Source: Microbulbifer agarilyticus
GTDB lineage: Bacteria; Pseudomonadota; Gammaproteobacteria; Pseudomonadales; Cellvibrionaceae
Assembly: GCF_019800665.1 (NCBI RefSeq)
Contig: NZ_JAHVKO010000001.1
Coordinates: 310,001 to 374,000 of the forward strand
DNA length: 64,000 bases
Reading direction: 5' to 3'
The notes under the pieces were generated by a model. It made no database searches, was not told the DNA's origin, and saw nothing but the letters and a program-made list of their open reading frames with translations. Shown here one piece after another: positions 8,543 to 16,406 of this stretch (within the stretch, counting starts at the first letter, position 1; each line of letters starts with the position of its first letter). The position numbers and the translations under genes are program-made.

Positions 8543-8779
8543 ATGCAATTTCAGTTTGATAGCCTGGCCAGCTTTTTCGCTATGAACGGCCATGGGCCCT
8601 ATGTGTGGGCATCCTATGGGATGGTGGTGCTGGTACTTGTTGTGCTGGCGGTTACCCCTGTTTTACGCCAGCGCAAATTGCGCCGGGAATTCCAGCAGCA
8701 GTTGCGCCAGGAAGAGGCCCGCAGGCGTGCTGCCGCGGCGCGCTCCGCATCGCAGCGAACAGCGGAAGCGGTCGAGTAA
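8543..8779 (+). CDS. ccmD: Haem exporter accessory protein CcmD
   Basis: The 78-residue protein has a short N-terminal stretch with the CcmD landmark FFAMNGHGPYVWASYG, one transmembrane helix and a basic cytoplasmic tail. That is the family layout. CcmD is needed to release holo-CcmE from CcmABC. ATG 8543 has a GCGAGG ribosome-binding site 9 bp upstream; a TTG one codon earlier is also possible. Confidence 0.92.
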   Translation: MQFQFDSLASFFAMNGHGPYVWASYGMVVLVLVVLAVTPVLRQRKLRREFQQQLRQEEARRRAAAARSASQRTAEAVE

Positions 8780-8847
8780 TTGCGAACAGGCTTTCACAGA
8801 TCTAGCGATTCAAATTTATAGCGATTTCGATTTTTAGTAGGAAGACC

Positions 8848-9297
8848 ATGCATCCAGCTCGTAAACAACGTCTGATCCTTGTCGTACTTTTGGTGGCGCT
8901 TTCCAGTGCTGCCATTGGGTTTGTGACTTATGCCATGCGCGCAAACATGGACTACTTTTACGCCCCCCGCGCCTTTGCCGCGGGCGAGGTGCCGTTTGAA
9001 AAACGTATTCGTGCCGGTGGTTGCGTGGTGCCAGGCAGCATTGTGCGCGACAGTGATTCACTGGATGTGCGATTCGCGATTACCGATGGCGAGGCGGAAC
9101 TGGAAGTGGTGTTCGACAAAATACTGCCGGACCTGTTTGCCGAGGGCGAGGCTGCGGTGGTAACCGGCAAGCTCCAGCAGGACGGTTACGTACGCGCGGA
9201 TCAGGTACTGGCCAAGCACGACGAAACCTACACGCCGCCTGAAGTCGCAGATTCCATGGTGGGTAAAGCGAGCTGTCAGGGAGATGCAAAAATATGA
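8848..9297 (+). CDS. ccmE: Periplasmic haem chaperone CcmE
   Basis: The 149-residue protein has one N-terminal membrane anchor (about residues 8-28) and an OB-fold periplasmic domain. The covalent haem-binding motif LAKHDETYTPPEV carries His124. It receives haem from CcmC and passes it to CcmF. The ATG at 8848 is preceded by TAGGAAG. The stop overlaps the ccmF start in an ATGA, so the two are coupled. Confidence 0.95.
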   Translation: MHPARKQRLILVVLLVALSSAAIGFVTYAMRANMDYFYAPRAFAAGEVPFEKRIRAGGCVVPGSIVRDSDSLDVRFAITDGEAELEVVFDKILPDLFAEGEAAVVTGKLQQDGYVRADQVLAKHDETYTPPEVADSMVGKASCQGDAKI

Positions 9298-11294
9298 GTC
9301 CTGAACTCGGGCATTTTTCATTAATTGTCGGCCTGCTGCTGTCGATTGCGCTTGCCGTTGTTCCGCTGCTTGGTACCTATGCCGGCCGCGTATTGTGGAT
9401 GGATACCGCGCGCCCGCTTTCTTTTGGGGTGCTGGCGTTTACCGCGCTGTCTTATGTCTGCCTGACGGTCGCTTTTGTTAACAGCGACTTTACCGTTGCC
9501 TACGTTGCGCAGAACTCAAATAGCATTCTGCCAATGATGTACAAGGTGACCGCGGTGTGGGGTGGCCACGAAGGTTCCATCTTGCTGTGGCTGCTGATGA
9601 TGGCTGGCTGGACCGCCGCCGTTGCCATATTCAGTAAGCAGTTGCCGGACGTATTGGTGGCGCGAGTGTTGTCGGTACTCGGCATGCTGTTGATCGGGTT
9701 TTTCCTGTTCATCCTGATGACCTCGAATCCCTTCGACCGCATCCTGCCGTTTCCGCCCAGTGACGGAAATGACTTGAATCCGTTGCTGCAGGACCCGGGC
9801 ATGATTATTCATCCACCACTCCTGTACATGGGGTATGTGGGCTTCTCTGTTGCCTTTGCGTTTGCAATCGCAGCGTTGCTGGAAGGTCGTTTGGATAGCG
9901 CCTGGGCGCGCTGGGCTCGCCCCTGGACTGCCGTGGCCTGGTCGTTTTTGACCCTAGGCATCGCACTGGGAAGCTGGTGGGCTTATTACGAGCTCGGCTG
10001 GGGTGGCTGGTGGTTCTGGGACCCGGTAGAGAATGCCTCGTTTATGCCCTGGTTGGTGGGTACCGCGTTGCTGCATTGCCTGGCGGTAACCGAGAAGCGT
10101 GGATTGTTCCGCAGTTGGACCATCCTGTTATCCATTTTCGCGTTTAGCTTGAGCCTGCTCGGTACCTTCCTGGTGCGTTCCGGGGTGCTGACCTCGGTCC
10201 ATGCGTTTGCCACGGACCCGCTGCGCGGCGGCTTTATTCTGGCGTTCCTGGCCATCGTGGTCGGTGCTTCACTGTTGCTGTTTGCGCTGCGTGCGCCAAC
10301 GGTAAGTGCGGGCAGCGTATTTTCATTCCGTTCGCGGGAAACCTTTTTGCTGGGCAACAACGTTGTACTGATGCTGGTCATGGCGATGGTGTTGACCGGA
10401 ACCCTGTACCCGCTGCTGGCCGATGCGCTCAACTGGGGCAAGATCAGTGTGGGCCCCCCGTTTTTTAACCTGTTCTTTGTGCCGCTGATGATCGTGCTGT
10501 GCATTCTGCTGGGCATGGGTATTCACGCCAACTGGAAAGACACTCAGGGTAAGAAATTAGTCAAAGCCTGGGTTATGCCGGCGCTGATCGCTGCGCTCGG
10601 AGCGCCGTTGATTGCGCTGCTGGCAGGAGACTTCCACTGGGGTGTTGTAATTGGTTTGTTTGCGGGGCTTTGGGTGATTACCGCAAGCGGTGCCGATATT
10701 CTGGCAAAGTCACGTAATGCGGACAGCCTCATTGCGGGGTTGACGCGTCAGCGTGCGAGCTACTACGGCATGCATCTGGGGCACATCGGTCTGGCCATTT
10801 CCGTATTGGGGGTGGCCCTCACCACGGTGTATAGCGTGGAGAAAGATCTGCGCATGTCTCCGGGCCAGAGTGCAGAAATGTCTGGCTACGAGTTTACCTT
10901 CGAGGGGGTACGCCAGGTTCGTGGGCCAAACTACCGCGCCTCAGAAGGTGTGATTGTCGTTCGCCATGGCGGCCGTCAGGTGGCGGAGCTGCTCCCGCAG
11001 AAGCGCAGCTATCTCTCCGGTGGCAATATCATGACCGAGGCCGCAATTGATACCGGTCTGTTCCGCGACTTGTACGTAGCGCTGGGTGACCCAATGGATA
11101 AAAACCATTTGGGTGGCGACTGGGCCGTGCGTCTCCACTACAAGGCTTTCGTTGTGTGGATTTGGCTGGGCTCAGTGCTGATGGCACTTGGTGGTGCAAT
11201 TGCCGTGGCCGACAAACGCTATCGTAAAGTGCGTGCGGGGCGAGCGGCGAACGTCAAAACAGAAGGTAATACCGGTACTCTTGCTGGCGCCTGA
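9294..11294 (+). CDS. ccmF: Haem lyase subunit CcmF
   Basis: The 666-residue polytopic membrane protein carries the WWD domain GWGGWWFWDPVENASFMPW and the conserved histidines around it (for example near IIHPPLLYMGY). It ends in a periplasmic domain before a last helix. It is the core of the CcmFHI holocytochrome c synthetase, ligating haem to apocytochrome thiols. Length matches the family. It is separated from ccmG by about 70 bp. Confidence 0.95.
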   Translation: MSPELGHFSLIVGLLLSIALAVVPLLGTYAGRVLWMDTARPLSFGVLAFTALSYVCLTVAFVNSDFTVAYVAQNSNSILPMMYKVTAVWGGHEGSILLWLLMMAGWTAAVAIFSKQLPDVLVARVLSVLGMLLIGFFLFILMTSNPFDRILPFPPSDGNDLNPLLQDPGMIIHPPLLYMGYVGFSVAFAFAIAALLEGRLDSAWARWARPWTAVAWSFLTLGIALGSWWAYYELGWGGWWFWDPVENASFMPWLVGTALLHCLAVTEKRGLFRSWTILLSIFAFSLSLLGTFLVRSGVLTSVHAFATDPLRGGFILAFLAIVVGASLLLFALRAPTVSAGSVFSFRSRETFLLGNNVVLMLVMAMVLTGTLYPLLADALNWGKISVGPPFFNLFFVPLMIVLCILLGMGIHANWKDTQGKKLVKAWVMPALIAALGAPLIALLAGDFHWGVVIGLFAGLWVITASGADILAKSRNADSLIAGLTRQRASYYGMHLGHIGLAISVLGVALTTVYSVEKDLRMSPGQSAEMSGYEFTFEGVRQVRGPNYRASEGVIVVRHGGRQVAELLPQKRSYLSGGNIMTEAAIDTGLFRDLYVALGDPMDKNHLGGDWAVRLHYKAFVVWIWLGSVLMALGGAIAVADKRYRKVRAGRAANVKTEGNTGTLAGA

Positions 11295-11363
11295 GGTCGG
11301 GAGTCGGCGCGCCCTTTGCCGAAATCGGGGCGCGCGAATGGATAACTATGGATTGGGAAATTG

Positions 11364-11945
11364 ATGGCGAGACTTAAGCTCTTTCTTCCGCTCATCGTAT
11401 TCGCTGCGCTGGCGGTACTGTTTTGGCGAGGATTGTCCCTCAATCCGCAGGACATGCCTTCGGCACTGGTTAACAAGCCGGTGCCCGAGTTTGCTCTGCT
11501 GGATGTCGAATCCAACCGGGAGCTGAAAAAGTCCGACCTCCCCAGTCGCCCGCTGCTGTTGAATGTCTGGGCTACCTGGTGCGTATCCTGTCGGGTTGAG
11601 CACCCCTACCTGAATCAGTTGGCAGAGCAGGGCGTACCGATCGTTGGTATCAATTTGAAAGACGATAACGAAGCGGCACAGAAGTGGCTGGAGAAATTCC
11701 AGAATCCTTATGTGTTTTCCGTTTCGGATATTGAAGGCCGTCTGTCACTGGATCTGGGTGTGTTCGGTGCACCGGAAACCTTCCTGGTGGATGCCGGTGG
11801 CACCATCCGCTGTAAGCACGTCGGCGTGGTCGACGACAAAGTGTGGCAGACCAAGCTGCAGCCCTTGTACCAACGTTTACAGAATCAAGAATGGGACGAT
11901 TTTTCTGGTGAGCTATCAGACTCCTTGCTTGCCCGTTGTCGCTGA
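11364..11945 (+). CDS. ccmG: Membrane-anchored thioredoxin CcmG/DsbE
   Basis: The 193-residue protein has an N-terminal signal anchor (about 6-22) and a thioredoxin-fold periplasmic domain with the redox motif WATWCVSC (Cys73, Cys76). Further on is the loop GVFGAPETFLVD, typical of CcmG/DsbE. It keeps apocytochrome haem-binding cysteines reduced. ATG 11364 is preferred over the TTG one codon earlier. Its 3' end overlaps the proposed GTG start of yigZ by 38 bp, and an intrinsic terminator begins 14 bp after its stop. Confidence 0.93.
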   Translation: MARLKLFLPLIVFAALAVLFWRGLSLNPQDMPSALVNKPVPEFALLDVESNRELKKSDLPSRPLLLNVWATWCVSCRVEHPYLNQLAEQGVPIVGINLKDDNEAAQKWLEKFQNPYVFSVSDIEGRLSLDLGVFGAPETFLVDAGGTIRCKHVGVVDDKVWQTKLQPLYQRLQNQEWDDFSGELSDSLLARCR

Positions 11946-12507
11946 GACCGAAGAAAAGAAAAGCCGCTTTATCTGCTGGCTCGGGCCGGTAACCGATAAA
12001 GCGGCTTTTTTGTGTCAGCTCGAAACGGTGCGCGCCCGTTATCCGGATGCTTCCCATCACTGTACTGCGCTGGTTATTGGTAATCCCGGTAATCCAGAGG
12101 TGATGCAATTCGACGACGATGGCGAACCAGGCGGCAGCGCTGGCCGACCTATGATGGAGCTGCTGCTTAAGCAGGGCATTGGCAATGTGGGTGCTATCGT
12201 TACGCGCTACTTTGGCGGTACCAAGCTTGGCGTGGGTGGATTAATGCGTGCCTATCGCGGTGCGGTTGCCGCTGGGCTCCAGTCTGCCGAACTCGAAACC
12301 CATGTACCTATTATGAGTGTCAAAATCACATGTGATTTTGCGGGTGAGTCGCGACTGCGTTTTCTGGTGTCGCAGTCTGGTGGTACCTGTGGCGAGGCAC
12401 ATTACTCCGATAAGGTGCGTGTGGCTGTCTCATTACCGCAGGATCAGTGGTCGCAATTGCGCGAAAAACTTCTCTCGGAAGGTTTCTCTGTTCAGGAAGA
12501 AACCTAG
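11908..12507 (+). CDS. yigZ: YigZ/IMPACT family protein
   Basis: The 199-residue protein has the family landmarks EEKKSRF, ASHHCTA, FDDDGEPGGSAGRPM and RYFGGTKLGVGGLMRAY, followed by the C-terminal ferredoxin-like domain. The family is related to the eukaryotic IMPACT regulator; its bacterial role is not settled. The conserved N-terminal motif begins only 14 residues after the GTG at 11908, the best available start; a weak GGGA lies 11 bp upstream. A strong intrinsic terminator (11959-12011) sits inside the coding sequence and encodes the EEKKSRF region, so expression may be attenuated. Confidence 0.85.
   Translation: MSYQTPCLPVVAETEEKKSRFICWLGPVTDKAAFLCQLETVRARYPDASHHCTALVIGNPGNPEVMQFDDDGEPGGSAGRPMMELLLKQGIGNVGAIVTRYFGGTKLGVGGLMRAYRGAVAAGLQSAELETHVPIMSVKITCDFAGESRLRFLVSQSGGTCGEAHYSDKVRVAVSLPQDQWSQLREKLLSEGFSVQEET
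11959..12011 (+). terminator. Intrinsic terminator embedded in yigZ, end of the ccmA-G operon
   Basis: The arms at 11959-11973 and 11995-12009 are perfectly complementary over 15 bp (AAAAGCCGCTTTATC and its complement). The loop is 21 nt, and a run of six T follows the GC core. It starts 14 bp after the ccmG stop, the right place for the ccm terminator, but it lies in frame within the conserved start of yigZ. Confidence 0.8.
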
Positions 12508-12589
12508 ATTTCTCGAGCCAATAGGCTTGCTTCAGTTATCTTCACCCAGCAAAACAGAAATATTCTGGCGTTGAAGCCCACCACCTAAT

Positions 12590-12603
12590 TGACAGCGTTG
12601 TCA
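12590..12603. promoter_or_regulatory. NagR-like LacI-family operator 1 (chitinase)
   Basis: TGACAGCGTTGTCA is a near-perfect palindrome that matches the core of the NagR operator described in Shewanella chitin/GlcNAc genes (TGACARCGYTGTCA). A TTGACA hexamer overlaps it at 12589-12594, so binding would block a -35 element. It lies 196 bp before the chitinase start. Confidence 0.7.
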
Positions 12604-12631
12604 GATCGTCATTAGCTTGTTCGAGCTAGTA

Positions 12632-12645
12632 TGACAGCGTTGTCG
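12632..12645. promoter_or_regulatory. NagR-like LacI-family operator 2 (chitinase)
   Basis: TGACAGCGTTGTCG repeats operator 1 with one change, 42 bp downstream centre to centre (four helical turns). This spacing places both on the same DNA face and suits a dimer-of-dimers repressor. Confidence 0.7.
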
Positions 12646-12673
12646 GCCACGAGCCTGGCAGTTTTCTCTTTGT

Positions 12674-12761
12674 CCCGCCTTCACGAGAGGCGGGTGTATT
12701 CCTCTAGCGTTTTCTTTCCCTGCGGTACTGACCTTTTCAAACTGGGCCGGCCTGTCCGGCC
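12674..12761 (+). other. Structured chitinase 5' leader
   Basis: Two hairpins lie between the operators and the chitinase ATG: CCCGCCT/AGGCGGG at 12674-12694 and GGCCGG/CCGGCC at 12745-12761. They may stabilise the leader; neither has a T run. The strong AGGAG near 12783 precedes the ATG at 12799. Confidence 0.4.
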
Positions 12762-12798
12762 GTAACTACCGACTCTTCGACTAGGAGAAGAAGACAGA

Positions 12799-15342
12799 AT
12801 GCAAACAACAACAATAAAAAAGATTGTAAGTACAGGTGCTGTGCTCTTTGGCTTTTGGGCCAGTGGAAGTGCGTCCGCTTACGATTGCAGTAATTCCACA
12901 GAGTTTACCGATGGCGCCACTTATGCAACTGGTGCGATCGTGCAAAATGAAGGTAATGCCTACCGTTGTGATGTAGGTGGTTGGTGCAGTCAGGGTGGCC
13001 CCTATGCACCGGGAAGTGGCTGGGCCTGGGGGCATGCCTGGACCGATCTGGGTGCCTGTGAATCGGGTGGCTCAAGCTCTGGTAGTTCGAGTTCCAGTTC
13101 GAGCTCAAGTTCGAGCAGCTCTAGCTCGAGCTCAAGCTCCAGTTCTAGTAGTTCTAGTAGCTCGAGTTCAAGTAGCTCAAGCAGTTCGGGTAGCGGCAGT
13201 TCCAGCTCCGGCAGTTCTTCTGGTGCAGGTACCTGTCCCGCCTATGCCGCCGGTTCGACCTATGCCGCGGGCGATATCGTTGCCAACAACAGCGGATATT
13301 TTGCCTGCTCGGTAGCCGGCTGGTGTTCGTCCGGCAACGAAGCCTATGAACCTGGAGTGGGTTGGGCCTGGGAACACGCCTGGTCTGCCAGCACCGCCGA
13401 GGCCTGTGCCGGTGGTAGTAGTGGGGGTAGCAGCGGCGGTGGAAGCAGCGGTGGTGGTGTCACGATTCCAGATGAATATTTCTGCGCACCCATGTGGAAG
13501 ACCGGTACTTTGTATACCCAAGGTACCATCGTCGATTATGAAGGCATTGCATATCGCGCATTGGTCGATACCCACTCTATTACTCCGGACAATGCTGCTT
13601 ATCCAGACCAGTGGGAGCCCGCGGGCTATCCGGATGAGGCGCTTTGCCCGGTGCCGATTCCCAACACCATTGACTACGGTGAGCCACAGCCGGTCGATGG
13701 CAATGTGTCTGCAGGAGTCATAAACGCTACCGGTAGTATTGCGGCAGCGCGTATCGCCGATGTCCAGTCCAGCCTCACTGGCACACAGGGCGGAGCCAAC
13801 CCGGCGACAGATAACGGCGGTGATCATGGCGGTCTTGATGTAGACAATGGTGCCCGTGGTACCAAGCTGGTGCCGGGTAGCTTGCCTTTACAGCACAACA
13901 CCTACGATCTAAGCGCGGGTACGGAAATCGTGACTTACATTGGCGACTGGGCAATTTACGGTCGCCAGTACGATTTCACCAAGTTGCCCGCGTCCAACCT
14001 GAATCGCATTGTGTATGGCTTTGCCGGTATCTGTTACCCCGATGCGAAGAACGAGCAGGACGGAGGCTTCCCGACTTCGGCACCTGCCGCAGTAATGCGT
14101 ACCTGTAACCAAAGTAACTTGCCCGATGGTGCAATGGCGGTTGCGGATTTTGAAGCGGCGTTCCTGCGTGATGTCGGTGTTGCCCCCAATGGGGTTGTTG
14201 GTACCGAGAGTATGTACGAACTGGATCGCACCAAGGTTGGTGGCGTATTCGGGGTGTTGTATCAGTTGCGCGAGCAGAATCCGCAGTTGAAGCTCGATCT
14301 TTCCATCGGTGGCTGGACCCTGTCCGAAGGCTTCCCGTGGATGGCGCACGATCCGGTGCGGCGTAAAGTCTTCATTGATTCGGTGGTGCATTTCCTCGAG
14401 CGCTATGACTTCGACGGTGTCGATATCGACTGGGAATACCCGGGTAGTGACGGCGCGGTAGTTGGCATGGCGCGTGAGGACGATGGAGAAAATTACGCAA
14501 TTCTGATTCGTGAAATGCGTGCGGCGATGGACTGGCTGACGGTGAAAACCGGCAAGCCCTATCGTTTGTCTTCTGCGATTCCGGCCGGTCTTGGTCGCCT
14601 GCAAAAAGTCGACTGGGCACAGGTGCATCCTTACATGGATCGTCTGTACGCAATGACCTATGACTTGACCGGTGCCTGGGAGCGTGAACTTTCCCATCAC
14701 ACACCGTTGTACATCAATCCGATGGCTACCGGCTCTTCTGCTGGTACCTCTGCCAACTCGACGCTCGCTTATTTGCAAAGTTTGGGTGTGCCGGCCAACA
14801 AGCTGATGATTGGTGCCGCCAATTACCATCGCTCGAAAGCCACCAGCACCGGTGATATTTCCGAGTTCACTTACGGCCTGACCGGCAGCAGTAGCTACGG
14901 TGATAGCAACTGGAGTGGGGCGGACCTGATCCTCGGTGTGGCAGGTCTTGGTTCCTGGGAGGCGGGTGTGATTGAAGGCTATGACCTGTACCAGAATTAT
15001 CTGGACAGCAACATGGCCCCGCGCAATGGTTTCTGGCTGTATACCGATAAAGAGGCGAATGCAGACTATCTGTATAACGACGATATCGGTGCGTTTATCT
15101 CCGTCGAAACCCCGCGCACCGTTGCGCTAAAAACCCAGTATGCAAAAGACAATGGCCTCGCCGGTGTCTTTTTCTGGATGGCTGAGCAAGACAATGGTTA
15201 CAACCTGAATGCGGTCAACCATGTATTGGGCAATAGTCAGGTTGCCAATGGTTCCGATGCGAGTCCGGCAGACCAGATTCCGGTGTGTGGCCGTAATGTG
15301 ACATCTGCGGAGTGTGAAGCGTTGATTGCGCCCCTGCGTTAA
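12799..15342 (+). CDS. Secreted modular GH18 chitinase with polyserine linker
   Basis: The 847-residue protein begins with a Sec signal peptide, probably cut after ASGSASA (residue 27). Two related CBM5/12-like chitin-binding modules follow (about 28-85 and 150-205; each has Cys pairs and GWAWxHAW). They are separated by a nearly pure serine linker (about 91-142). A third aromatic-rich module of the same kind is at about 230-290. The GH18 catalytic domain spans about 375-830: LDLSIGGWT is the substrate strand and DFDGVDIDWEYPG carries the acid Glu546. It hydrolyses chitin outside the cell. Two NagR-like operators precede it and a terminator follows directly. No GlyGly-CTERM tail is seen. Polyserine linkers are typical of Saccharophagus/Microbulbifer-type degraders. 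Confidence 0.93.
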   Translation: MQTTTIKKIVSTGAVLFGFWASGSASAYDCSNSTEFTDGATYATGAIVQNEGNAYRCDVGGWCSQGGPYAPGSGWAWGHAWTDLGACESGGSSSGSSSSSSSSSSSSSSSSSSSSSSSSSSSSSSSSSSSGSGSSSSGSSSGAGTCPAYAAGSTYAAGDIVANNSGYFACSVAGWCSSGNEAYEPGVGWAWEHAWSASTAEACAGGSSGGSSGGGSSGGGVTIPDEYFCAPMWKTGTLYTQGTIVDYEGIAYRALVDTHSITPDNAAYPDQWEPAGYPDEALCPVPIPNTIDYGEPQPVDGNVSAGVINATGSIAAARIADVQSSLTGTQGGANPATDNGGDHGGLDVDNGARGTKLVPGSLPLQHNTYDLSAGTEIVTYIGDWAIYGRQYDFTKLPASNLNRIVYGFAGICYPDAKNEQDGGFPTSAPAAVMRTCNQSNLPDGAMAVADFEAAFLRDVGVAPNGVVGTESMYELDRTKVGGVFGVLYQLREQNPQLKLDLSIGGWTLSEGFPWMAHDPVRRKVFIDSVVHFLERYDFDGVDIDWEYPGSDGAVVGMAREDDGENYAILIREMRAAMDWLTVKTGKPYRLSSAIPAGLGRLQKVDWAQVHPYMDRLYAMTYDLTGAWERELSHHTPLYINPMATGSSAGTSANSTLAYLQSLGVPANKLMIGAANYHRSKATSTGDISEFTYGLTGSSSYGDSNWSGADLILGVAGLGSWEAGVIEGYDLYQNYLDSNMAPRNGFWLYTDKEANADYLYNDDIGAFISVETPRTVALKTQYAKDNGLAGVFFWMAEQDNGYNLNAVNHVLGNSQVANGSDASPADQIPVCGRNVTSAECEALIAPLR
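13069..13224 (+). repeat. Polyserine-coding low-complexity repeat
   Basis: This stretch is an irregular alternation of AGC/AGT/TCG/TCA/TCC serine codons with a few glycines, encoding about 50 residues of linker. Mixed codons suggest selection for the serine tract rather than simple DNA slippage, though length variation between strains is likely. Confidence 0.9.
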
Positions 15343-15343
15343 T

Positions 15344-15386
15344 CGGGCCGCTATTTATTGGTGTTCGGCAGCGCGGCCCGTTTTTT
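15344..15386 (+). terminator. Intrinsic terminator of the chitinase gene
   Basis: CGGGCCGC (15344-15351) pairs with GCGGCCCG (15373-15380) and is followed by TTTTTT. It starts two bases after the chitinase stop codon. Confidence 0.8.
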
Positions 15387-15424
15387 CGGGTTGCGCTTGC
15401 TGGCAGCACATATCAAGCGCATAC

Positions 15425-15456
15425 AAAAAAGGCCCACACTTTCGTGTGAGCCTTTT
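15425..15456 (-). terminator. Intrinsic terminator of the tRNA-Val/Asp transcript
   Basis: Read on the minus strand, AAAAGGC-CACAC pairs across a short loop with GTGTG-GCC (one mismatch) and runs into TTTTTT. It follows the tRNA-Asp gene by 8 bp. Confidence 0.75.
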
Positions 15457-15463
15457 CTGTATA

Positions 15464-15540
15464 TGGCGGACCGGACGGGACTCGAACCCGCGACCTCCGG
15501 CGTGACAGGCCGGCATTCTAACCAACTGAACTACCGGTCC
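15464..15540 (-). tRNA. tRNA-Asp (anticodon GTC)
   Basis: The minus strand gives an acceptor GGACCGG/CCGGTCC and a D arm with GTTCAGTTGGTTAGAAT. The anticodon stem GCCGG is closed on CTGTCAC, the T arm is GCGGG-TTCGAGT-CCCGT, and CCA is encoded. The anticodon is GTC. It is co-transcribed after tRNA-Val, 50 bp away. Confidence 0.96.
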
Positions 15541-15590
15541 GCATACCTGACATTCCTTTGTCAAATCTGCCTGGCAGACCTAAAGGAAAG

Positions 15591-15666
15591 TGGTGGGTGG
15601 TACAGGGGTCGAACCTGTGACCTACGCCTTGTAAGGGCGCCGCTCTACCAACTGAGCTAACCACCC
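15591..15666 (-). tRNA. tRNA-Val (anticodon TAC)
   Basis: The minus strand folds with acceptor GGGTGGT/ACCACCC, D arm TAGCTCAGTTGGTAGAGC, anticodon loop CTTACAA and T arm ACAGG-TTCGACC-CCTGT, with an encoded CCA. The anticodon is TAC. It leads the two-tRNA transcript. Confidence 0.96.
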
Positions 15667-15863
15667 CGCGTCAGGAGCTGCGTATAGTAATGATATTTTT
15701 TGGGGCGTCAACGCTTTTTGAAAAATTTTTTTCAATTCAATGAGTTATGCCCTTTTGGCGGTTTGGCGGCTGCCGATATGACTATGTTGCGAGGCCTGTT
15801 GCCATGGGTGTCTGAGGGCGAAGGCGCTGCTATAATCGGGCGAATTTCCGCCGGAGAAAATCA

Positions 15864-16406
15864 GTGCAGAAAAAACGAATCAACGCGTCTCTTACCAAAA
15901 AGATCGCCGCCACATTGACTCTACTGGCCACAATGGTCGCGTTCTTGCCTTCCAGCTATGCCGCCGTAGAGGTGGAGAGACTGCCGAGCGCTGAGTTGCA
16001 GGCGCGGTATGAGGTTTTGATTGAGGAGCTGCGCTGCCCCAAGTGTCAGAATCAGAATCTGGCCGGCTCGGACTCCATGGTTGCGACCGATTTGCGCCGC
16101 GAGGTTCGTCGCCTGCTCGAGGAAGGTTACACCGACGAAGAGATTAACCAGTACATGGTGGCCCGTTACGGCGACTTCGTTCTGTATCGACCACCGATGC
16201 AACGCAACACCATGGTGTTGTGGGTTGCGCCGGGTGTGTTCGCCGCACTGGGCCTCTTGTCTCTAATCCTGATTGTCGTTCGATCCCGCAATGGTCGCGG
16301 AGGCCGGCAAGAGGAGGAGGGCGCGGAACTGAGCGCGGAAGAATCCCAGCGGCTTGCGGAGCTGCTGAACGGTGAGCAACAAGGTGGTAGTAAGCGTAAT
16401 GATTGA
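15864..16406 (+). CDS. ccmH: Cytochrome c maturation thiol oxidoreductase CcmH
   Basis: The 180-residue protein has a signal peptide (about 1-33), the periplasmic LRCPKC motif (Cys58, Cys61) with QNQNLAGSD after it, and one transmembrane helix (about 115-135). This is the short CcmH/CycL form. It reduces apocytochrome thiols for the CcmFHI ligase. GTG 15864 has GGAG 7 bp upstream. It lies 3.9 kb away from ccmG, separated by yigZ, the chitinase and two tRNA genes. Its end overlaps ccmI. Confidence 0.93.
   Translation: MQKKRINASLTKKIAATLTLLATMVAFLPSSYAAVEVERLPSAELQARYEVLIEELRCPKCQNQNLAGSDSMVATDLRREVRRLLEEGYTDEEINQYMVARYGDFVLYRPPMQRNTMVLWVAPGVFAALGLLSLILIVVRSRNGRGGRQEEEGAELSAEESQRLAELLNGEQQGGSKRND

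Noticed and set aside
13069-13224. Repeat-rich stretch that might be taken for a CRISPR or satellite
   Set aside because: It has no regular repeat/spacer structure; it codes in frame for the chitinase serine linker.
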